64,000 bases of DNA from Pseudomonas xionganensis (GTDB lineage: Bacteria > Pseudomonadota > Gammaproteobacteria > Pseudomonadales > Pseudomonadaceae), in assembly GCF_009763245.1 (NCBI RefSeq), contig NZ_WKJZ01000002.1, forward strand, positions 124,001 through 188,000. The letters run 5' to 3'. The notes under the pieces were generated by a model. It was not told where the DNA came from. It saw only the letters and a program-made list of their open reading frames with translations, and did not search any database. How positions within the stretch are numbered: the stretch's first letter is position 1; the number at the start of each line of letters is the position of its first letter. The position numbers were made by a program, and so were the translations under genes. Shown piece after piece: positions 58,150 to 64,000 of the stretch.

Positions 58150-58176
58150 GAACGGTTAGTGCTAAAGGTGGTCAAA
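58150..58176 (+). promoter_or_regulatory. possible AlgU (sigma-22) promoter of amrZ
   Basis: GAACGG, a 16-nt spacer and TCAAA resemble the AlgU consensus GAACTT-N16/17-TCTGA. It lies 70-96 nt upstream of amrZ, an AlgU-dependent gene in P. aeruginosa. Confidence 0.4.
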
Positions 58177-58245
58177 CCGGTGACAATCCTATAGCTCATT
58201 GCCAGTATCGCTTTCCTGAACTAACCGGTTTAATGTACGCGCCCT

Positions 58246-58563
58246 ATGAAACAAGCACTCTATTCCAGCCGTACCGCTGACAAATTCGTCGTTCGCCTGC
58301 CTGACGGCATGCGTGAGCGTATCGCCGATGTTGCGCGCAATCATCACCGCAGCATGAACTCGGAGATCATCGCCCGTCTGGAGCAAAGCATGCTTCAGGA
58401 AGGTGCTCTGGGTGACGAGGTGAACCTGCGCCTGGACAGCCCTGAGCTGTCTCTGCATGAACGCGAACTGCTGCAGCGCTTCCGCCAGCTGTCCCGGCGT
58501 CAGCAGAATGCCCTGGTGGCATTGATTGCTCATGACGCCGAAATGGCCAACGAAGAAGCCTGA
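58246..58563 (+). CDS. amrZ: AmrZ, ribbon-helix-helix regulator of motility and exopolysaccharide
   Basis: A 105-residue protein closely matching AmrZ/AlgZ of pseudomonads ([75 protein letters not shown]). The N-terminal RHH domain (about 5-50) binds DNA. In P. aeruginosa AmrZ represses fleQ and flagella and activates alginate. The N-terminus is a few residues shorter than in P. aeruginosa. No clear ribosome binding site precedes the ATG. It is divergent from phnC, the same order as in P. aeruginosa. Confidence 0.95.
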   Translation: MKQALYSSRTADKFVVRLPDGMRERIADVARNHHRSMNSEIIARLEQSMLQEGALGDEVNLRLDSPELSLHERELLQRFRQLSRRQQNALVALIAHDAEMANEEA

Positions 58564-58581
58564 CTTCAGCATCAGGTAGAG

Positions 58582-58602
58582 CCGGCCCTTGCGGCCGGTT
58601 TT
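58582..58602 (+). terminator. intrinsic terminator after amrZ (first)
   Basis: CCGGCC / GGCCGG with a 5-nt loop followed by TTTT, 18 nt past the amrZ stop. Confidence 0.8.
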
Positions 58603-58624
58603 GCTGTATCCGCGATTAAGTCGC

Positions 58625-58648
58625 AGCCACCCATTGGGTGGCTTTTTT
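58625..58648 (+). terminator. intrinsic terminator after amrZ (second)
   Basis: AGCCACCC / GGGTGGCT with a 3-nt loop followed by a run of Ts, 22 nt beyond the first terminator. Confidence 0.8.
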
Positions 58649-58705
58649 ATGTCCGCCCTCAGGCGGCATGCATGATGACCCGATCGCCCCTACCAATATC
58701 AGCGC

Positions 58706-58737
58706 ATAAAAAAGCCGCCTTAATGAGGCGGCTTTTC
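58706..58737 (-). terminator. bidirectional terminator after oadB
   Basis: A perfect 8-bp stem AGCCGCCT / AGGCGGCT with a 5-nt loop and A/T runs on both sides, about 17 nt past the oadB stop on the minus strand. Confidence 0.85.
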
Positions 58738-58753
58738 TACATCATGCTGATGA

Positions 58754-59890
58754 TCAGCCAACGAAGTTAAGCAACACACCCGCCGCCACTGCCGAACCGA
58801 TCACACCGGCCACGTTGGGCCCCATGGCATGCATCAGCAGGAAGTTCTGCGGATTGGCCTCCAGGCCCACCTTGTTCGACACCCGCGCCGCCATCGGCAC
58901 TGCCGATACACCGGCCGAGCCGATCAGTGGGTTGACCTTGTTGTCACTGAACATATTCATCAGTTTGGCCATCAGCACCCCGGCAGCCGTACCGGCGCAG
59001 AATGCCACCATCCCCAGCAACAGAATGCCCAGGGTCTTGAGTTGCAGGAAGGCATCCGCCGACAGCTTGGAACCCACGGTCAGGCCGAGGAAGATGGTGA
59101 CAATGTTGATCAGCGCGTTGCGCGAAGTGTCGGCCAGACGCTCGACCACACCACTTTCACGCAGCAGGTTGCCCATGGCGAACATGCCCACCAGAGGCGC
59201 GGCATCCGGCAGCAACATACCGATCAGAATGCACAGCACGATAGGGAAGATGATCTTTTCGGTCTGCCCCACCGGACGCAGTTGCTGCATCACGATGGCA
59301 CGCTCTTCCTTGGTGGTCAGGGCGCGCATGATCGGCGGCTGCAGCAGCGGTACCAGCGCCATGTAGGCATAGGCCGCTACGGCGATGGGACCGAGCAGGT
59401 GCGGCGCCAGCTTGGACGTCACGAAGATCGAGGTCGGGCCGTCGGCCCCCCCGATAATGGCGATGGAGGCGGCTTCCTTGAGGGTGAACTCCATCCCCGG
59501 AATGCCAATAGCGGTGATCGCCAGGGCGCCGAGCAGGGTGCCGAAGATACCGAACTGCGCCGCCGCACCAAGCAACAAGGTCTTGGGGTTGGCCAGCATC
59601 GGCCCGAAATCGGTCATGGCCCCCACGCCGAGGAAGATCAGCAGCGGGAAGATACTGGTGGGCAGGCCCACTTCGTAGATCAGGTGCAGGAAGCCCGCAC
59701 CCTCGGCCATGTTGGCCACCGGAATATTGGCCAGCAGACCACCGAAGCCGATCGGAATCAGCAGCAGCGGCTCGAAGCCCTTCTTGATGGCCAGATAGAT
59801 CAGCAGCAAGCACACCGCGATCATAAACAGCTGACCGGGCTCGACATGATACAAGCCCGTGCTCTGCCAGAGTTTAAGGAGCTTATCCAT
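58754..59890 (-). CDS. oadB: OadB, oxaloacetate decarboxylase beta subunit
   Basis: A 378-residue integral membrane protein with about 9-11 membrane segments. It couples decarboxylation of biotin-bound carboxylate to export of sodium ([85 protein letters not shown]). It is the last gene of the oadGAB operon. Confidence 0.94.
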   Translation of the reverse strand: MDKLLKLWQSTGLYHVEPGQLFMIAVCLLLIYLAIKKGFEPLLLIPIGFGGLLANIPVANMAEGAGFLHLIYEVGLPTSIFPLLIFLGVGAMTDFGPMLANPKTLLLGAAAQFGIFGTLLGALAITAIGIPGMEFTLKEAASIAIIGGADGPTSIFVTSKLAPHLLGPIAVAAYAYMALVPLLQPPIMRALTTKEERAIVMQQLRPVGQTEKIIFPIVLCILIGMLLPDAAPLVGMFAMGNLLRESGVVERLADTSRNALINIVTIFLGLTVGSKLSADAFLQLKTLGILLLGMVAFCAGTAAGVLMAKLMNMFSDNKVNPLIGSAGVSAVPMAARVSNKVGLEANPQNFLLMHAMGPNVAGVIGSAVAAGVLLNFVG

Positions 59891-59902
59891 TACCGCGCTC
59901 CC

Positions 59903-61681
59903 TTAGCCGATGGTCAGCAGGCTGTCGCCCACCGCCACCGCATCGCCAACCTTGACGTTGACCGCACCAATGGTGCCGCCCTTGAATGCACGGATCTCGG
60001 TTTCCATCTTCATGGCTTCGAGAATGATCAGCAGCTGACCCTCCTCCACCGCCTGGCCTGGCTGCACCAGTACCTTGAAGATATTGCCGGCCAGCGGTGC
60101 AGCCTGGGGCTCGCCACCGCCAACGGCAACCGGCGCAGCAGCAGGAGCCGCACCGGCAGCAGCACCGACAGGCTTGAGACCTTCGATATCACCACCCTCA
60201 TTGACCTGCACCACGAAGGACTTGCCGTTCACTTCAACGGTATAGACTTCAGGCTTGCCGGCTTCGCGGGCAGGCGCTTCCTTGCCGGTTGGCGCCGGTT
60301 CGAAGGCCGCCGGGTTGCCGCGGTTTTCCAGGAATTTCAGGCCGATCTGCGGGAACAGGGCGTAGGTCAGCACGTCATCGATTTCGTCGGCAGCCAGCTT
60401 GATACCCTTCTCCTGGGCGATGCCCTTGAGCTCGGCGGTCAGCTTGTCCATTTCGGCTTCGAGCAGGTCGGCCGGACGACAGGTAATGGCTTCGCCGCCA
60501 TCCAGCACGCGGGCCTGCAGCTCCTTGTTGAAAGGCGCCGGCGCCGCGCCGTATTCACCCTTCAGCACACCGGCAGTTTCCTTGGTGATGGACTTGTAGC
60601 GCTCGCCGGTCAGCACGTTGATCACCGCCTGGGTGCCAACAATCTGCGAGGTCGGAGTCACCAGCGGGATAAAGCCCAGGTCTTCGCGCACCCGCGGGAT
60701 CTCGGCCAGCACCTGATCAAACTTGTCCTGGGCGCCCTGCTCCTTGAGCTGGCCTTCCATATTGGTCAGCATGCCGCCCGGTACCTGGGCAACCAGAATG
60801 CGCGAATCGACACCCTTGAGGTTGCCCTCGAACTTGGCGTACTTCTTCCGCACTTCACGGAAGTAGGCGGCGATTTCTTCCAGCAGCTCCAGATTCAGAC
60901 CGGTATCACGCTCGGTGCCCTGGAACATGGCCACCACGGACTCGGTCGGCGAATGACCGTAGGTCATCGACAGGGAGGAAATGGCGGTATCGACGTTGTC
61001 GATACCCGCTTCCACGGCCTTGAGAATGGCGACCGAGGACAGGCCTGCGGTGGCGTGGCACTGCATATGCACTGGAATCGACAGCGTGGCCTTCAGACGG
61101 CTGACCAGTTCAAAAGCCGTGTAGGGCGTAAGAATACCGGCCATGTCCTTGATGGCCACCGAGTCGGCGCCCATATCTTCGATCTGCTTGGCCAGGTCGA
61201 CCCACATATCCAGGGTGTGTACCGGACTGGTGGTATAGGAAATGGTGCCCTGGGCATGCTTGCCCTGCTTCTTGACGGCCTTGAGAGCGGTTTCCAGATT
61301 GCGCGGATCGTTCATCGCATCAAACACACGGAACACATCGACGCCATTAACAGCAGCACGCTCGACGAATTTTTCCACCACATCATCGGCGTAGTGGCGA
61401 TAGCCCAGCAGGTTCTGGCCACGCAGCAACATCTGCTGACGGGTATTGGGCATGGCCTTTTTCAGCTCGCGAATACGATGCCATGGGTCTTCGCCCAGGT
61501 AACGGATACAGGCATCGAATGTCGCCCCACCCCAGGACTCCACCGACCAGAAGCCGACCTGATCGAGCTTGGGCGCGATCGGCAGCATGTCTTCCAAGCG
61601 CACGCGCGTGGCCAGGATGGATTGGTGGGCGTCGCGCAGCACCACATCGGTAATACCGAGTGCTTGTTTAACGGCAGTCAT
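59903..61681 (-). CDS. oadA: OadA, oxaloacetate decarboxylase alpha subunit
   Basis: A 592-residue carboxyltransferase: a metal-dependent TIM-barrel domain (about 5-300: [12 protein letters not shown] and CHATAGLSS), a PYC/OAD middle domain, an Ala/Pro linker (about 480-525) and a C-terminal biotinyl domain with the biotinylation Lys in EAMKMET (K558). It transfers CO2 from oxaloacetate to biotin. GGAG lies upstream of the ATG. Confidence 0.95.
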   Translation of the reverse strand: MTAVKQALGITDVVLRDAHQSILATRVRLEDMLPIAPKLDQVGFWSVESWGGATFDACIRYLGEDPWHRIRELKKAMPNTRQQMLLRGQNLLGYRHYADDVVEKFVERAAVNGVDVFRVFDAMNDPRNLETALKAVKKQGKHAQGTISYTTSPVHTLDMWVDLAKQIEDMGADSVAIKDMAGILTPYTAFELVSRLKATLSIPVHMQCHATAGLSSVAILKAVEAGIDNVDTAISSLSMTYGHSPTESVVAMFQGTERDTGLNLELLEEIAAYFREVRKKYAKFEGNLKGVDSRILVAQVPGGMLTNMEGQLKEQGAQDKFDQVLAEIPRVREDLGFIPLVTPTSQIVGTQAVINVLTGERYKSITKETAGVLKGEYGAAPAPFNKELQARVLDGGEAITCRPADLLEAEMDKLTAELKGIAQEKGIKLAADEIDDVLTYALFPQIGLKFLENRGNPAAFEPAPTGKEAPAREAGKPEVYTVEVNGKSFVVQVNEGGDIEGLKPVGAAAGAAPAAAPVAVGGGEPQAAPLAGNIFKVLVQPGQAVEEGQLLIILEAMKMETEIRAFKGGTIGAVNVKVGDAVAVGDSLLTIG

Positions 61682-61705
61682 ACAGGTGCTCCCTCTAGAA
61701 CCTGA

Positions 61706-61957
61706 TCAACCGCGACGAGCGCGGTGCTGATGGATGGCGGATTTTATGGCGGCCAGGGTGTCGGCATCCGGCTCTTGGCTGACCGGTTTAGCTGCCGATG
61801 GCGCGTTAACGGGTACGGGCGTCTTGGCGGCAAAGAGCTCAATGACCCGCGACATCATGCGAATCATTACAACCAGCAAGATCAAAAAGAGAAATACGAA
61901 GCCGATCCCGAACAGCATCAGCTCGACACCCTCAAGCAACAGTTCACCAGGGGTCAT
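61706..61957 (-). CDS. oadG: OadG, oxaloacetate decarboxylase gamma subunit
   Basis: An 83-residue small protein with one N-terminal membrane helix (about 8-35: GVELMLFGIGFVFLFLILLVVMIRMMSRV) and a charged C-terminal tail ending IKSAIHQHRARRG. It anchors and assembles the OadA-OadB complex. First gene of the operon. Confidence 0.92.
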   Translation of the reverse strand: MTPGELLLEGVELMLFGIGFVFLFLILLVVMIRMMSRVIELFAAKTPVPVNAPSAAKPVSQEPDADTLAAIKSAIHQHRARRG

Positions 61958-62010
61958 CTTGGCTCCTTTTGCCAGCAGCCTGTGGCTGCACTCGTTATTA
62001 AATTAGGAGC

Positions 62011-62031
62011 GCCCGGGGGCCAGCCCCGGGC
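62011..62031 (-). other. GC-rich hairpin upstream of oadG
   Basis: An 8-bp stem GCCCGGGG / CCCCGGGC with a 5-nt loop lies 54 nt upstream of oadG and past the mgtE stop. With no T-run it may end mgtE transcription or lie in the oadG leader. Confidence 0.35.
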
Positions 62032-62135
62032 AAAGCTGGCGAACATTAGCGTGAAACGGCCGTTTGAGGCAAACCCAAGAACGGTAAATGGGACATTTTC
62101 TGATGAAAATGCGTCACCGCCGCGATCGAGAACTG

Positions 62136-63578
62136 CTACAGCAAAAACAGACTGGCCAGTCCCAGAAAAATAAAGAAACCACCACTGTCGGTCATGGCCG
62201 TGATCATCACGCTGGCCCCCATGGCCGGATCGCGCCCCATGCGCACCAGCGTCATGGGAATCAGCACCCCCATCAGCGCCGCCAGCAGCAGGTTGAGCGT
62301 CATGGCCGCGGTCATCACCACGCCCAGGGACCAGCTGCCGTAGAGCAGATACGCCACCACGCCAATCACCCCGCCCCAGACGATGCCGTTGACCAGCCCT
62401 ACGCCCAACTCCTTGCGAATCAGCCGTGAGCTGTGCCCCGCCCCCACCTGATCCAGAGCCATGGCGCGCACAATCATGGTGATGGTCTGATTGCCCGAGT
62501 TACCACCGATACCCGCCACAATCGGCATCAGCGCTGCCAATGCCACCAGCTTCTCGATGGAGCCCTCGAACAGGCCGATCACCCGCGAGGCAACAAAGGC
62601 CGTGACCAGATTGACCGCCAGCCAGGCCCAGCGGTTGCGCACCGACTTCCATACCGAGGCGAAGATATCTTCCTCCTCGCGCAGACCGGCCATATTGAGG
62701 ACTTCGCTTTCGCTCTCCTCACGGATCAGATCGACCATCTCATCGATGGTCAGGCGCCCGATCAGCTTGTCGTTCTTGTCCACCACTGGCGCGGAAATCA
62801 GGTCGTAGCGCTCAAAGGCCTGGGCCGCATCATAGGCATCCTCGTCCGGGTGGAAACTCACCGGATCGGTGGCCATGACTTCACTGACCAGCTTGTCCGG
62901 ATCATTGACCAACAGACGCTTGACCGGCAGCACCCCCTTGAGCGCCCCGTCGTAATCCACCACGAACAGCTTGTCGGTATGCCCGGGCAGCTCCTTCAAG
63001 CGGCGCAGGTAACGCAGCACCACTTCCAGGCTGACATCCTCGCGAATGGTGACCATTTCGAAGTCCATCAGCGCACCGACCCGATCCTCCTCGTAGGACA
63101 GGGCCGAACGCACCCGCTCGCGCTGCTGCGCATCAAGCGACTCCATCAGCTCATGGACGACATCACGAGGCAACTCGGAAGCCAGATCGGCCAGCTCGTC
63201 GGCGTCCATCTCCCTAGCCGCAGCGAGAATCTCATGATCGTCCATGTCGGCGAGCAGGGTTTCGCGCACCGCATCGGATACTTCGAGGAGGATGTCGCCG
63301 TCGCGCTCGACCTTGACCAGCTGCCACACGGTCAGACGGTCATCGAGCGGCAAGGCTTCAAGGATGTGGGCAACGTCCGCGGAGTGCAGCTCGTCGAGCT
63401 TGCGCTGCAACTCGGCCAGGTTCTGCCGATGCACCAGGTTTTCCACCCGGTCATGGTGCTGGCCTTCCTGACGATGGGTCAGGTCCTCCACCACCTTGTG
63501 ACGATGCAGCAGTTCGACCACCTGGGCCAGGCGATCCTGCAGGCTTTCTTGCGGCTTCTTGGCTTCTACTTCAGTCAT
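62136..63578 (-). CDS. mgtE: MgtE magnesium transporter
   Basis: A 480-residue magnesium channel: a helical N domain (about 30-135), a tandem CBS domain (about 135-270), a connecting helix and five C-terminal membrane segments (about 290-480) with the pore region GIGGNSGNQTITMIVRA and DPAMGASVMITAMTDSGGFFIFLGLAS region. The N/CBS domains sense magnesium and close the pore. The ATG at 63578 has GGAG 6 nt upstream; the ORF from 63626 is longer without a ribosome binding site. Confidence 0.94.
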   Translation of the reverse strand: MTEVEAKKPQESLQDRLAQVVELLHRHKVVEDLTHRQEGQHHDRVENLVHRQNLAELQRKLDELHSADVAHILEALPLDDRLTVWQLVKVERDGDILLEVSDAVRETLLADMDDHEILAAAREMDADELADLASELPRDVVHELMESLDAQQRERVRSALSYEEDRVGALMDFEMVTIREDVSLEVVLRYLRRLKELPGHTDKLFVVDYDGALKGVLPVKRLLVNDPDKLVSEVMATDPVSFHPDEDAYDAAQAFERYDLISAPVVDKNDKLIGRLTIDEMVDLIREESESEVLNMAGLREEEDIFASVWKSVRNRWAWLAVNLVTAFVASRVIGLFEGSIEKLVALAALMPIVAGIGGNSGNQTITMIVRAMALDQVGAGHSSRLIRKELGVGLVNGIVWGGVIGVVAYLLYGSWSLGVVMTAAMTLNLLLAALMGVLIPMTLVRMGRDPAMGASVMITAMTDSGGFFIFLGLASLFLL

Positions 63579-63733
63579 GGCATGCTCCACCCCCAGCGGC
63601 AGCGCAGGCCAAAGAGGGTCAATCAATCAACGGGTGATTGCACAATCGGGATTCTGAGTAACTACTGGGTAAGTCCATGGTGGTATTCCACAAGCCCCGG
63701 CGGGGCTGACACTGCAAATGATAACACCAGCCA

Positions 63734-63758
63734 GCCGCTTTGCATGTGACAAAGCGGC
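63734..63758 (-). other. perfect hairpin in the mgtE upstream region
   Basis: A perfect 9-bp stem GCCGCTTTG / CAAAGCGGC with a 7-nt loop lies about 155 nt upstream of the mgtE ATG, in the 320-nt gap before the next gene. A second stem AGCCCC / GGGGCT lies near 63693-63707. It may be a leader structure or a terminator for a plus-strand transcript. No T-run, no known riboswitch recognised. No gene is apparent in 63579-63898. Confidence 0.35.
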
Positions 63759-63898
63759 CCGGAACAAGCGCTTGCACCACAAACTTGAGCTTTCATCGCA
63801 GATTGCAGGTGCGACGCCGAATAAACCCGCCAGGACACCAGTGGCAGGTTCCAGCCCTTCGACTAGCCTTATCCATTGACCGTCATGGAGGACGCCCA

Positions 63899-64000
63899 AT
63901 GCTTGGACTGCATCGCTATAGCCTGCTCGCCATCTTGATTCTCCCTCTCACCGCCTCCGCCACCGAGCTGTTCCGCTGCCAGGCTGGCGACGGCAGCATC
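63899..64000 (+). CDS. DUF4124-type secreted protein, N-terminal fragment
   Basis: 34 codons are visible before the window ends. The start has GGAGG 7 nt upstream. A signal peptide (YSLLAILILPLTASA) is followed by TELFRCQAGDGSI, which matches the opening of DUF4124 proteins (LYRC-x-DA-DG). The function of this periplasmic/secreted family is unknown, and the rest of the gene lies outside. Confidence 0.7.
   Translation, partial: MLGLHRYSLLAILILPLTASATELFRCQAGDGSI

Noticed and set aside
57867..58245. Small RNA or extra gene in the phnC-amrZ gap
   Set aside because: No terminator-ended transcript or coding frame of its own; only promoter- and operator-like motifs found.
58829..61705. 958-residue plus-strand ORF across oadB and oadA
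   Set aside because: Antisense to two clear oad genes, His/Gln/Gly-rich, with no domain.
63627..63899. 90-residue minus-strand ORF between mgtE and the DUF4124 gene
   Set aside because: No ribosome binding site, no similarity recognised, and it covers the hairpins and the next gene's start signal.

Overview
The window is a GC-rich chromosome segment from a gammaproteobacterium of the Pseudomonas lineage. The evidence is a single-polar-flagellum gene order (fliC-flaG-fliD-fliS-fliS-fliT-fleQ and flgBCDE / flgFGHIJKL / cheVR / flgAMN-flgZ), an AmrZ regulator divergent from a phn operon, and several textbook sigma-54 and FliA (sigma-28) promoters. I do not assign a species.

Layout. (1) 1-7.1 kb, minus strand: flagellar regulator fleQ, chaperones fliT, two tandem fliS genes, cap fliD, flaG and flagellin fliC. 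(2) 7.2-15.3 kb, minus: a seven-gene cassette set between fliC and flgL. It encodes a large TPR/SEC-C/GT41 glycosyltransferase and enzymes predicted to build a CDP-linked C-methylated 6-deoxyhexose: cytidylyltransferase, CDP-glucose 4,6-dehydratase, epimerase, C-methyltransferase, ketoreductase and a CmcI-type methyltransferase. It has its own sigma-54-type promoter and is probably a flagellin glycosylation island. (3) 15.4-31.8 kb: flgL to flgB, cheR and cheV (minus), then flgA, flgM, flgN and flgZ (plus). (4) 31.8-47.3 kb: a mixed metabolic/transport region. It holds two small glycosyltransferases, two MFS carriers, a glutamine-synthetase-like ligase, a secreted 27-residue-repeat protein, SstT, tRNA-Arg(CCT), an acetyltransferase, an NSS transporter, leucine dehydrogenase, indolepyruvate ferredoxin oxidoreductase with a divergent Lrp-type regulator, and four copies of a GTAGGGTGG palindromic repeat. 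(5) 47.3-57.9 kb, minus: a complete C-P lyase operon phnCDEFGHIJKLMNP (no phnO) with putative PhnF operators and a terminator before phnF. (6) 58.2-64 kb: amrZ (plus), then the sodium-pumping oxaloacetate decarboxylase oadGAB and mgtE (minus), and the start of a DUF4124 protein at the right edge.

How the genes work together. FleQ with RpoN would drive the class II/III operons (sites before flgB, flgF, the glycosylation cassette, possibly fliD, flgA and fleSR). FlgM restrains FliA, which would drive fliC, flgM and the second fliS-fliT unit. FlgZ and FleQ couple motility to c-di-GMP, and AmrZ is a known motility/biofilm switch.

The most interesting points for follow-up are the CDP-sugar glycosylation cassette with its RpoN site and SEC-C-containing transferase, the perfectly periodic 27-residue repeat protein, the duplicated FliS with a private FliA promoter, and the two PhnF-type operators plus the terminator inside the phn operon. 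I saw no CRISPR array, insertion sequence, prophage or recognised defence system.
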